Shown one piece after another: positions 18,582 to 26,592 of a stretch of 57,093 nt of DNA. Every line of letters begins with the position of its first letter. The stretch's first letter is position 1. The DNA is taken from the NCBI GenBank assembly GCA_944388705.1, contig CALXJU010000008.1, positions 1 to 57,093 of the forward strand, read 5' to 3'. Origin of the DNA: an uncultured Clostridia bacterium (GTDB taxonomy: Bacteria > Bacillota > Clostridia > TANB77 > CAG-508). The notes below the pieces were generated by a model. That model had not been told where the DNA came from. It saw only the letters and a program-made list of their open reading frames with translations, and searched no databases. The position numbers were made by a program, and so were the translations under genes.

Positions 18582-18619
18582 AAGGGACGGTTCTATTTTT
18601 AAGAGGACAGTCCTCTTTT
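18582..18619 (+). repeat. GGGACGGTTCT repeat and terminator hairpin after mreB
   Basis: GGGACGGTTCT (18584-18594) belongs to the repeat family seen in tandem at 32653-32826. Right after it, AAGAGGA (18601-18607) pairs with TCCTCTT (18611-18617), followed by T, a plausible mreB terminator. Confidence 0.65.
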
Positions 18620-18639
18620 ATAGATTATATATATTTATA

Positions 18640-18733
18640 AAAAAGTTTATATATTACTATTTCATAGCAAAAACATATTCTGGGTCTTCGTCGGGGGTCT
18701 TTGCTTTATTCAATAGTAATATATAAACTTTTT
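18640..18733 (+). ncRNA. Two-stem element, copy B
   Basis: Outer stem of 21 perfect bp (18640-18660 with 18713-18733). Inner stem AGCAAA (18666-18671) with TTTGCT (18700-18705). The 28-nt loop starts AACATATTCTGGG, continues TCTTCGTCGGGGGTC, and is identical to the loop of copy G. Confidence 0.75.
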
Positions 18734-18757
18734 ATAGTTATAAATAAAAGTACACAA

Positions 18758-18774
18758 AAGAGGAGTGTCCTCTT
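18758..18774. repeat. Second AAGAGGA hairpin flanking element B
   Basis: AAGAGGA-GTG-TCCTCTT has the same stem as the hairpin at 18601-18617 and differs only in the 3-nt loop (GTG for CAG). The two identical stems bracket element B. Confidence 0.6.
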
Positions 18775-18808
18775 GCAAACAGAAGCATTCTCTTTTTGTC
18801 AAAAAATA

Positions 18809-18837
18809 TTGCAAATAATAAAAGAATAATATATAAT
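18809..18837 (+). promoter_or_regulatory. Promoter of the GLUG-repeat protein
   Basis: TTGCAA (18809-18814), 17-bp spacer, TATAAT (18832-18837), 32 bp upstream of the start codon. Confidence 0.65.
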
Positions 18838-18869
18838 ATGATTAGTGATAAACATGGAGGATAAAATAT

Positions 18870-20729
18870 ATGAGAGGTACTATTAAAGAAGAAGGTATAA
18901 CATTGATTACTTTAACAATAACTGTAATTGTATTATTGGTATTAGCAGGAATTACTACATATACAGGAATAAGTTCGATAAAATCTAGTAAGTTAACAAA
19001 ATTTAAACAACAATTAGAAATAATGCAAGCTCAAGTAGATATGTTATACGAAAAATATAAAAATGATGATGGAACATTAAATGAAGAAGAAATAAATAAA
19101 ATAGGAAAAGATTTGTCATTTCTAGATACAGAAGAAGTTGATGATATTTTTAATCAAGTTTATTCTATTGATTCAATTGACAGTATTAATAAAGATACTT
19201 ATAGATATTATGATAAAGAAACTATAGAGGAATTAGGAATTTCTGGTATAGATGATGAGTATCTTGTAAGTATACATGATAGATTAGTAATTAGTATTAC
19301 AGGAATAGAAAATGATGGGATATTATATAGGGTATTATATCAATTTCCAGATAAAGAAAGAGTAGGAGATAATTTTGAAAGAGGAGAAGTATCTTTTTTA
19401 GTAGATACAGAAGAAACTTCAAATGGATTTAAAATAAATATATCAAATATCAAATATTCAAAATATGTTGGAAAAGGGAATATTCAATACAGAAAATCAA
19501 CAAGTTCTGATTGGATAGTTGCTGGAGAAAATGTAAAAGATGAAAATTATAGTTTTAATCTTACTTCATCAGGAAAATATATTATTAAAATAACAGATGC
19601 TGCAGGAATTTCAAGTGAACAAGAATTTGTAGTATTAAGAGATGGCGAAGTTTTTGATGAAACACCATGGGAACTAACTGGAGATGGAACAGAGGTTAAT
19701 CCATATTTAATACAAAGTATTGAAGATTTAGTGGCTTTTTCAAATAGTGCAAATGAAGGGGAATATTATAGAGATAAATATGTAAAACTAGAAACAACGT
19801 TAGATTTTAATTCTGATTCGTCATATTATAATCCGAATACAAAAGTATCTGAAAAAACCAACAGAATAATAAAAGAAGATAGTAATGGAACACCACTAAA
19901 AGAATTTTTAACAACAGGTACAGGATTTAATCCAATTGGAAATTTTTCTGGATTTTTTAATGGGAATGGAAAAGAAATAAAAAATATATATATAAATAGA
20001 CCAGAAGAATCTGAAGTCGCATTATTTTCTTATCATAGTGAAGTTATAGAAAAATTAGGGCTAACAGGAAATATTATAGGAGGTGAAGATACAGGAGGAA
20101 TATCTGCTAGAGGAACTATTGGGAGTATTGTAAGATATTGCTATAATAAAGCTTCTGTAACTGGTAAAAGAAATGTTTCTGGAATTGATACAGGTAATGC
20201 AGAAATATTATATTGCTTTAATTCAGGAAAAATAACAGGCTCTAATAGTGTTGGTGGAATAGCTTGTGCATCAGCTAATGCTCTAAAATGTTATAATTAT
20301 GGAGAAATAATAGGAGAAGATTATTTTATAGGAGGAATTAGTTTGGGTGGAACAGTAGATAGTTGTTATAATTTAGGAAATGTAAATGCTCCAACAGCAT
20401 ATGGAGTTGGGGGAATTGTAGGAACTTCAGTAACAACAATTAAAAATTCATATAATTCAGGAAATATTATAGGAAAGTCTGGGGTTGGTGCAGTTTTAGG
20501 AAATTACCAGGCAAATCAAGATACTGTAGAAAACTGCTATTATTTAAAAGGAAGTGCCACAGGAGGAATTAATGGACAGGATATTATAGGACAAGCAGAA
20601 CCATTAGAAGAATCACAAATGCCAGAAGTTATAGATGTAGTACAAAGTCAAGTAGAAATAGATGGTCAAACAATAAATGTATGGAAAGAAGATATAAATA
20701 ATGGATATCCTATATTATTTTGGCAGTAA
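18870..20729 (+). CDS. Prepilin-like secreted protein with GLUG-type repeats
   Basis: 619 aa. The N terminus (EEGITLITLTITVIVLLVLAG) has the shape of a type IV prepilin: short charged leader, G-I-T-L, then a long hydrophobic helix, but the Glu normally at mature position 5 is Thr. A coiled-coil-like segment follows (30-80), then a beta-rich region. From about residue 400, short repeats of the GLUG kind appear, such as VGGIACASANALKCYNYG and GVGGIVGTSVTTIKNSYNSG, a fold common in large surface adhesins. GGAGG lies 9 bp before the ATG. It is monocistronic between its own promoter and a bidirectional terminator. Secretion route and ligand are unknown. Confidence 0.83.
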   Translation: MRGTIKEEGITLITLTITVIVLLVLAGITTYTGISSIKSSKLTKFKQQLEIMQAQVDMLYEKYKNDDGTLNEEEINKIGKDLSFLDTEEVDDIFNQVYSIDSIDSINKDTYRYYDKETIEELGISGIDDEYLVSIHDRLVISITGIENDGILYRVLYQFPDKERVGDNFERGEVSFLVDTEETSNGFKINISNIKYSKYVGKGNIQYRKSTSSDWIVAGENVKDENYSFNLTSSGKYIIKITDAAGISSEQEFVVLRDGEVFDETPWELTGDGTEVNPYLIQSIEDLVAFSNSANEGEYYRDKYVKLETTLDFNSDSSYYNPNTKVSEKTNRIIKEDSNGTPLKEFLTTGTGFNPIGNFSGFFNGNGKEIKNIYINRPEESEVALFSYHSEVIEKLGLTGNIIGGEDTGGISARGTIGSIVRYCYNKASVTGKRNVSGIDTGNAEILYCFNSGKITGSNSVGGIACASANALKCYNYGEIIGEDYFIGGISLGGTVDSCYNLGNVNAPTAYGVGGIVGTSVTTIKNSYNSGNIIGKSGVGAVLGNYQANQDTVENCYYLKGSATGGINGQDIIGQAEPLEESQMPEVIDVVQSQVEIDGQTINVWKEDINNGYPILFWQ

Positions 20730-20749
20730 TAGGAAAGTTTATAAAAGAA

Positions 20750-20774
20750 AAGACTGACTTTTTAAGTCAGTCTT
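20750..20774. terminator. Bidirectional terminator between convergent genes
   Basis: AAGACTGACTT (20750-20760) pairs with AAGTCAGTCTT (20764-20774) around TTT, with A-rich sequence on the left and T-rich on the right. It serves the + strand gene ending at 20729 and the - strand gene ending at 20779. Confidence 0.9.
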
Positions 20775-20778
20775 AAAT

Positions 20779-22191
20779 TTATTTAACTTTTCTTGCTTTA
20801 TATCCAAAGAATACAGTCAAGCCTATTAATGCAATTCCACCAATTATAAAAAAATGTAATCCTGCAGCAGGTAATGGGTCTGGTGATATAGTATCATCAA
20901 CAGGTGGTTCTGGTTGTACTGGTTCTTCTTCAGCTGTTAATCTTAATTTTGGAGTAACATCAGAAGTTTCTGTTTTTGTAGTTCCATCAAAATCTTTATA
21001 ATTAATATCAACTTTTTCATTAGTATCTAATATTTGGTCAATTATTTCTTTGTTAAAATCTTCTTTTAAAGTTAAGTTATATTGAATTGTTGCTGTTTGT
21101 CCAGGAGCTAGAGTTCCAATAGTCCATGTAATGCTATTTGTTTCAGTATCGATTTCTGCTGAAACATTTGAAACATCAATCCCATCAACATAAGTCATTT
21201 CAAAATTATCTACTATATATTGAGGAAAATAGTCTACAACAGTAATATCTTCTAAAGAATAAGCAATTGGTAATAAATCATGATAAATATCATTTGTTAT
21301 AGTTTGTTCAATTTCAGTGTCATTAACATTATAGAATTTTCCTATAGTAGGATTTGTTTCTGTTCCGAAAACTTCTTGTATTACTTGACCATATGTATAT
21401 GAATTTCCGCCTTCTTCCCTAAAAGTTGCTTCTTCATTATCTATACCTGTAAGCATAGTTATAACATTCATTCCAGATAAAGAATTTAATGTAGATTTTG
21501 TCTCATAAATAACATTTGTTAAACCATCATAAGTAACTAAGTCATTATAACCAACTGCTAAATTTGGTAGGCCATCAGTTAAAACAATTATATATTTATT
21601 ATTATCTTCTGATGTAAAACTTTGTTTAGCTAGTTTTAAACCAGCATCTAAATTTGTGTATTGTCCAACTCCTTCAATTGCTGAAATACTATTTTGTAAT
21701 GTTGTTAAATCATTTGTAAAATCGCAAACTTTTTGTGCATCTGCTTCTGTACCTGTAATAATATATCCTGTGTCAGGGTCAGTTTCATTTCCTGTTGAAA
21801 ATGTTACAACACCAATTTCTAAAGAAGTACTATTTGCTTCTAATAAAGCTTCAACTAATTTATTAGCTGATTGTAATACTAAATCTTTTCGTGTAGTTGT
21901 TCCTGAAACTACAGTATCCATACTGGAAGAACTATCAATTACAAGCATTAATTCTCCTTCTGGAATTATTACTTCTGAACTATTATCAATTTTTAATTGT
22001 AGAGTTACTTGATGATTTGTTAAGTCAGAAGCTACAATTTTTTTCTCAAAAGTTGAAGAATCATTTAGTTTTATTGTACAGATATTATCTTCAACAATTT
22101 CCATAGAAACATTTGCAGCAAAAACATTGCTTGCCATAAAAATAATTAACAAAAATATTGTTAATGCAAAACTTTTTTTCATATTAAACAC
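20779..22191 (-). CDS. VWA-domain surface protein with LPAAG-type C-terminal anchor
   Basis: 470 aa. Signal peptide at 1-25 (MFNMKKSFALTIFLLIIF.. then ASNVFA). The von Willebrand A domain spans about 75-285, with the metal-binding DSSSSM (MIDAS) and ILTDGLPN. After it comes a DUF11/isopeptide-like beta domain (TWTIGTLAPGQTATIQYNL). The C terminus reads PDPLPAAG, a 17-residue hydrophobic helix, then KARKVK: the layout of a sortase sorting signal, but with LPAAG for LPxTG. VWA proteins of this kind are pilus-tip or adhesion proteins. GAGGTG precedes the start. It is the first clear gene on the - strand and has no operon partner. Confidence 0.87.
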   Translation of the reverse strand: MFNMKKSFALTIFLLIIFMASNVFAANVSMEIVEDNICTIKLNDSSTFEKKIVASDLTNHQVTLQLKIDNSSEVIIPEGELMLVIDSSSSMDTVVSGTTTRKDLVLQSANKLVEALLEANSTSLEIGVVTFSTGNETDPDTGYIITGTEADAQKVCDFTNDLTTLQNSISAIEGVGQYTNLDAGLKLAKQSFTSEDNNKYIIVLTDGLPNLAVGYNDLVTYDGLTNVIYETKSTLNSLSGMNVITMLTGIDNEEATFREEGGNSYTYGQVIQEVFGTETNPTIGKFYNVNDTEIEQTITNDIYHDLLPIAYSLEDITVVDYFPQYIVDNFEMTYVDGIDVSNVSAEIDTETNSITWTIGTLAPGQTATIQYNLTLKEDFNKEIIDQILDTNEKVDINYKDFDGTTKTETSDVTPKLRLTAEEEPVQPEPPVDDTISPDPLPAAGLHFFIIGGIALIGLTVFFGYKARKVK

Positions 22192-22260
22192 CTCATTATT
22201 ATTCTAATATAAAAAAAATAAAAAGGCAATATTTTGACAAAAAATAATAAAGAATTTAAT

Positions 22261-22292
22261 AAACAAAAAGAAGACTCCCTAAGGGGTCTTCT
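22261..22292 (-). terminator. Terminator of the Cys-rich microprotein gene
   Basis: Read on the - strand, AAGAAGACCCC pairs with the CTCCC..TCTTCTT arm (22267-22277 with 22282-22292, one G-T pair), followed by TTTTTG. It starts 6 bp after the stop codon of the small - strand ORF. Confidence 0.75.
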
Positions 22293-22297
22293 TATAT

Positions 22298-22423
22298 GTC
22301 ACAGGATTAGCAACATCCTCCTCTGTTACCACCACAGCAGCAACAAATTAAAAGTATTAAGATGATTATCCAGCAACAGTCATCACCGAAACCGAATCCA
22401 CCACAACCTCTATTTTCTGGCAT
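22298..22423 (-). CDS. Cys/Gly-rich hydrophobic microprotein, 41 aa
   Basis: Starts ATG at 22423 behind a strong AAAGGGGGG site 6 bp upstream. The protein begins MPENRGCGGFGFGDDCCW, continues with a short hydrophobic helix IIILILLI, then CCCCGGNRG and ends GRMLLIL. Small Gly/Cys proteins with one short helix are common in spore-forming Clostridia and resemble YjcZ-like or coat-associated peptides, but I do not recognise this one. If one C of the CCC run at 22319-22321 were absent, the frame would end in GGCC instead, which fits the composition better, so a frameshift or sequencing error is possible. The terminator and ribosome binding site support a real gene. Confidence 0.65.
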
Positions 22424-22539
22424 ATAAAACCCCCCTTTCACGAAAAAAACTCTTAAGCTAAAGCTCTTCTTTTGAAGCTCTAGGATTTTTCTTTTGATAA
22501 TATATAATATGGTTTTATAAAAAAAGTGTTACAAAATAC

Positions 22540-22568
22540 TTGATAAAGAAATTGAGAAATGATAAAAT
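22540..22568 (+). promoter_or_regulatory. Likely mutL promoter
   Basis: TTGATA (22540-22545), 17-bp spacer, TAAAAT (22563-22568). The transcript would have a leader of about 55 nt. Confidence 0.6.
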
Positions 22569-22587
22569 AAAAACTACAAAAGAAGAA

Positions 22588-22617
22588 GGGAGGATATGTT
22601 AGAAATAAACTAACATA
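22588..22617 (+). promoter_or_regulatory. Ribosome site and hairpin in the mutL leader
   Basis: GGGAGG (22588-22593) lies 37 nt before the mutL ATG, too far for normal use. Between them TATGTTAG (22595-22602) and CTAACATA (22610-22617) form a perfect 8-bp hairpin that would shorten the effective gap to about 14 nt. No better ribosome binding site is visible nearer the ATG. Confidence 0.5.
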
Positions 22618-22630
22618 AACTAGATAAAAA

Positions 22631-25036
22631 ATGGGGAATATAGTTTTATTAGATGATTTAACAATAAACAAAATAGCAGCTGGAGAAGTAATCGAAAGAC
22701 CAGCATCAGTAATAAAAGAAATGTTAGAAAATTCAATAGATGCAGGAGCAACTAATATAACAATAGAAATAAAAAATGGAGGAATTTCATATATACGTAT
22801 AACAGATAATGGAAAAGGAATACCAGAAGATGATATGGAAATGGCATTTGAAAGACATGCAACAAGTAAAATAAGATCAGCAGAAGATTTAAGTACAGTT
22901 ACATCAATGGGATTCAGAGGAGAAGCATTAGCAAGTATAGCAGCAATAGCTAAAGTAGAAATGCTCTCAAAAACAGCAGACCAAGAAAATGGATATAAAG
23001 TAGTAGTAGAAGGTGGAAATGTATTAGAAAAATCAGAAGCAGGTTCACCAGTTGGAACATCAATAACTGTAACAAATTTATTTTATAATACACCAGTAAG
23101 ATATAAATTCTTAAAAAAAGATTATACAGAAGCGGGATATATAGAAGATATAGTGACAAGAATAGCATTAGTACACCCTGAAATATCAATTAAATTAATA
23201 AATACAGGAAAAACAATAATTCAAACAAATGGAAACAATGACTTAAAAACAGTAATATATAGTATATATGGAAAAGATGTAGCAGGAGGGTTAATTGAAA
23301 CAGACTATACATATGAAGGTATACACATATATGGAGTTATTGGAAAACCAGAAATAGCAAGATCAAATAGGGCAAACCAAATATTTTTTGTAAATAAAAG
23401 ATATATAAGAGATAAAGCATTATCATCAGCAGCAGAAAGAGCATATAAAGGAATGATACCAATAGGAAAATTTGCATTTTTAGTATTAAATTTAGACATG
23501 AATCCAACTAAAGTTGATGTAAATGTTCACCCTGCAAAATTAGAGGTAAGATTTGAAGAAGAAAATGTAGTATTCAAAGCAGTATATCATGCAATAAAAG
23601 AAGCATTATTAAAAGCAGAACTTGTTGCAGATACAGACCACACATCAAGTAAAAAAAGAGAACAAAGTGGTTTGTTTGGAAATAAAAGTAATAATCAAGA
23701 AACAATAGTTGAACAAATATATAAAGCAAGACAAGCACAGGGAATTCCAACAATAGAAAGAAAGCTTCCAGGGCAAGAAGCTAAAATACCAGAAACACAA
23801 AATACAAATAATATAAGCATTAATAATAATTCAAATATACCAGAAATAGAAAGAAGTCAAGAAGTTCTAAGAAAATTACAAGAAATAAAAGAAAAATTAA
23901 TACAAGAATCTCCTGAACTAAAAGCAAAAATAGAAGAAGAAAATAGATTAAAATTAGAAGAAAATTTAAAAACAGAACAAACACGAGAATCAGAAAAAAT
24001 AGAAGAGCAAACAAATGAAATACATTATGAACAATCAGAAGAAGAGGAAAAAAATGGTGTAGAAGAAGATGAAATACCATATGCAGTAAGAGAAATGCAA
24101 AAAGAGAAAGAAAAAGAAGAAAAAATAAAAGAAGAAGTACAAGAACCAAAAGTAGATTTATTAGAAGAAATAGCAAAAGCAAATCAAAGACCAATAAATT
24201 TAAAAGAAGAAGTAGAAAAAGCATTAGAAAAACCTACAAATGAAACAGAAAATATTGAGCAAGAACCCCAAAATTCAAAAATCACTGAAAGTTCAGAATA
24301 TTCAAAAGAATTTGAAGAAATGTATTTAAAACTATTTGGAACAAAACCAGTAAGAGGACAAAATATTGAAGAAACAGAAAAAAAAGAAGAAAATGATGCA
24401 GAAGATATAGCAAAATATGAAAATGTATCAGTATTCGATAATATAGAAGAATATAAAAAACCAACATATAAATTTATAGGAATAGTATTTAATACATATA
24501 TAATAATAGAAATAGAAAAAGAAATGTATATAATAGACCAACATGCAGCACATGAAAGAATATTATATGAAAAAGTAAAACAAAATTATTATAATGACGA
24601 AAATAAAGATTCACAATTAATGTTATTACCAGACATAATAACATTAACACATAAAGAAATGACAATAGCAAAAGACAATATGGAAATGTTTAGAAAAGCA
24701 GGATTTATGTTAGAGGAATTTGGAGAAAACACAATAAAATTAACAGGAGTACCTGAAATGTGTTTAGATTTAGAAACAAAGGAATTGTTTTTAGAGACAC
24801 TAGACGAAATAAATTCAGTAGCAAGAACAGCAAAACAAGAAATAGAAGAAAGATTTATTGCAACAATAGCGTGTAAAGCAGCTGTAAAAGCCAATATGGC
24901 ATTAACTAAAGAAGAAGTGGATAGTTTAATGAATGAATTATTATCATTACCAAATCCATTTACATGTCCACATGGAAGACCAACTGCAATAAAAATGTCA
25001 AAATATGACATAGAAAGAAAATTTGCAAGAAAATAA
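22631..25036 (+). CDS. mutL: DNA mismatch repair protein MutL (endonuclease type)
   Basis: 801 aa, longer than most because of a long acidic linker. The N-terminal GHKL ATPase (1-330) has KIAAGEVIERP, ENSIDAGA, DNGKGI and GFRGEAL. Residues ~340-590 are Lys/Glu-rich and disordered. The C-terminal domain (from ~605) carries the metal-binding DQHAAHERILYE near residue 635, ACKAAVKAN, and CPHGRPT near the end, so it is the nicking-competent type found in bacteria without MutH. It acts with MutS to remove replication errors; mutS is not in the window. Followed by a membrane protein and miaA, as in the widespread mutL-miaA arrangement. Confidence 0.96.
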   Translation: MGNIVLLDDLTINKIAAGEVIERPASVIKEMLENSIDAGATNITIEIKNGGISYIRITDNGKGIPEDDMEMAFERHATSKIRSAEDLSTVTSMGFRGEALASIAAIAKVEMLSKTADQENGYKVVVEGGNVLEKSEAGSPVGTSITVTNLFYNTPVRYKFLKKDYTEAGYIEDIVTRIALVHPEISIKLINTGKTIIQTNGNNDLKTVIYSIYGKDVAGGLIETDYTYEGIHIYGVIGKPEIARSNRANQIFFVNKRYIRDKALSSAAERAYKGMIPIGKFAFLVLNLDMNPTKVDVNVHPAKLEVRFEEENVVFKAVYHAIKEALLKAELVADTDHTSSKKREQSGLFGNKSNNQETIVEQIYKARQAQGIPTIERKLPGQEAKIPETQNTNNISINNNSNIPEIERSQEVLRKLQEIKEKLIQESPELKAKIEEENRLKLEENLKTEQTRESEKIEEQTNEIHYEQSEEEEKNGVEEDEIPYAVREMQKEKEKEEKIKEEVQEPKVDLLEEIAKANQRPINLKEEVEKALEKPTNETENIEQEPQNSKITESSEYSKEFEEMYLKLFGTKPVRGQNIEETEKKEENDAEDIAKYENVSVFDNIEEYKKPTYKFIGIVFNTYIIIEIEKEMYIIDQHAAHERILYEKVKQNYYNDENKDSQLMLLPDIITLTHKEMTIAKDNMEMFRKAGFMLEEFGENTIKLTGVPEMCLDLETKELFLETLDEINSVARTAKQEIEERFIATIACKAAVKANMALTKEEVDSLMNELLSLPNPFTCPHGRPTAIKMSKYDIERKFARK

Positions 25037-25049
25037 AGAGGTGGAAAAA

Positions 25050-25478
25050 ATGACATCATTTATAATTATAGTAGTAATAGCATTATTCATAGTATTAGTA
25101 GGATTTACATGGTATAGACTAGAAGCATATGAAGGAATGGAAAAAGTTATTATTTGTGTAGCTGGAATATTAATCAGTTGGCTAATTACAAGTATATTAT
25201 TTTCAATATCTTCAAATGGAATTGAATATATGAATGAAGAAGTAAAAAATGAAGTAAGTAAAATATTAGTATTAGTATTTACTCCAATAAATGGTATAGC
25301 TTTTATGCCAATACTAGCAAAAACAATGAGTAGATTAAAATTTGATGAAATAGACTCAAAAGAAGCGGCAAAACAAGTTTTAACATTACTAGTAGTATTT
25401 ATAATAATATGTGTTATAGAAGTTATGTATTTAAGAAATATACAATTAGGAATTTTTGAGGTAGCAAATGGAATGTAA
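25050..25478 (+). CDS. Hypothetical four-helix membrane protein between mutL and miaA
   Basis: 142 aa. ATG at 25050 is chosen because AGAGGTGG lies just upstream; the frame is open from a TTG at 25023 that overlaps mutL. Membrane helices are predicted by eye at about 3-20, 31-50, 68-88 and 107-127, with a short charged loop (SRLKFDEIDSKEAAK) before the last. I do not recognise a family. The 3' end overlaps the miaA start by 11 bp, so it is translated with miaA and is likely a real, conserved small gene. Confidence 0.7.
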   Translation: MTSFIIIVVIALFIVLVGFTWYRLEAYEGMEKVIICVAGILISWLITSILFSISSNGIEYMNEEVKNEVSKILVLVFTPINGIAFMPILAKTMSRLKFDEIDSKEAAKQVLTLLVVFIIICVIEVMYLRNIQLGIFEVANGM

Positions 25479-26403
25479 AAAACCAAAAGTAATAGTAATT
25501 TGTGGACCAACAGGAGCAGGGAAAACAGCATTATCAATCGAACTTGCAAAACGAATTAATGGAGAAATAGTATCAAGTGACTCAATGCAAATATATAAAG
25601 ATATGGATATAGGAACAGCAAAACCAACTAAAGAAGAAACAAAAGATATAAAACATTATTTAATTGATTTTGTTGCTCCTGACCAAAGATATAGTGTTGC
25701 AGAGTTTAAAAAAGATGCAGAAAATGCAATTGAAGAAATACTAGCTAAAGGAAAAACTCCAATAATCGTTGGTGGAACTGGTTTATATGTAGATAGCTTG
25801 ATATATGGAATAGAATACAAAGATATAGAATTAGATGAAAATTATAGAAATGAATTAGAAGAAATTGCAAAAAAACAAGGTCTTGAAAAACTTTATGAAC
25901 AAGCACAAAAAATAGACCCAGAGGCTATGAAAAAAATTAGCCCAAATGATAAAAAAAGAATAATTAGAGTTTTAGAAATTTATAAAGCAACTGGAAAAAA
26001 TAAAACTGAACAAGAAATAGAATCAAGAAAAAATGAAGTTAAATATGATTATAAAGTTTTTGCAATTAATATGGATAGAGAAAAATTATATGATAGAATA
26101 AATAAAAGAGTAGACATTATGCTTGAACAAGGATTAATTCAAGAAGTGCAGTCTCTAGTAAAAAAATATAATGAATTTCCTACAGCAATGCAAGGTCTTG
26201 GATATAAAGAAGTTGTTCAATATCTTAAAAATGAAATTTCATATGATGAAATGGTCGATAAAATTAAAATGGAAACTCGCAGATATGCTAAAAGACAGAT
26301 TACTTGGTTTAAAAAGAATAAACAAACTATATGGATTGATGGACAAAAAGATTTACAAGAAAACATAGATTTAATAATTAATACTTGTAATTTAAATATA
26401 TAA
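25468..26403 (+). CDS. miaA: tRNA dimethylallyltransferase MiaA
   Basis: 311 aa, usual length. It adds a dimethylallyl group to N6 of A37 in tRNAs that read U-starting codons. P-loop GPTGAGKTAL near the N terminus, then SSDSMQIYKDMDIGTAKP, HYLIDFVAPDQRYSVAEF, IIVGGTGLYVDSLIYG, and the C-terminal YAKRQITWFKKN. The start overlaps the upstream gene and has TTGAGGTAG before it. The last codons and the stop lie in the left arm of two-stem element C, so the 3' end of the message is structured. Confidence 0.96.
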   Translation: MECKKPKVIVICGPTGAGKTALSIELAKRINGEIVSSDSMQIYKDMDIGTAKPTKEETKDIKHYLIDFVAPDQRYSVAEFKKDAENAIEEILAKGKTPIIVGGTGLYVDSLIYGIEYKDIELDENYRNELEEIAKKQGLEKLYEQAQKIDPEAMKKISPNDKKRIIRVLEIYKATGKNKTEQEIESRKNEVKYDYKVFAINMDREKLYDRINKRVDIMLEQGLIQEVQSLVKKYNEFPTAMQGLGYKEVVQYLKNEISYDEMVDKIKMETRRYAKRQITWFKKNKQTIWIDGQKDLQENIDLIINTCNLNI

Positions 26404-26480
26404 CTCTTCCATGGTCGAAACATAGCTAGGGCTTTCGTAATAAGGTCGACCTTATTACAGAGTTATATATTTAAATTACA
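26386..26480 (+). ncRNA. Two-stem element, copy C (overlaps miaA 3' end)
   Basis: Outer stem of 22 perfect bp (26386-26407 with 26459-26480), whose left arm contains the last miaA codons and its stop. Inner stem GGTCGA (26413-26418) with TCGACC (26446-26451). The loop starts AACATAGCTAGGG and contains TTTCGT. The outer arm ends in AACTCT where other copies have TTACTAT; the partner arm changes to match. Confidence 0.75.
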
Positions 26481-26556
26481 TATATATTACTGATTCATAG
26501 TCGAATCATGCCAAGGTATTCGTACCAGGTTCGACTTATTCATCAGTAATATATAT
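26480..26556 (+). ncRNA. Two-stem element, copy D (tandem with C)
   Basis: Begins on the last base of copy C. Outer stem 26480-26493 with 26543-26556, 14 bp. Inner stem AGTCGA (26499-26504) with TCGACT (26531-26536). The 26-nt loop starts ATCATGCC and contains TATTCGTACC, the most diverged core among the intact copies. Confidence 0.7.
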
Positions 26557-26592
26557 AAATATTAAATATCTAAAGTAAAAAAGGAGAAAAAG

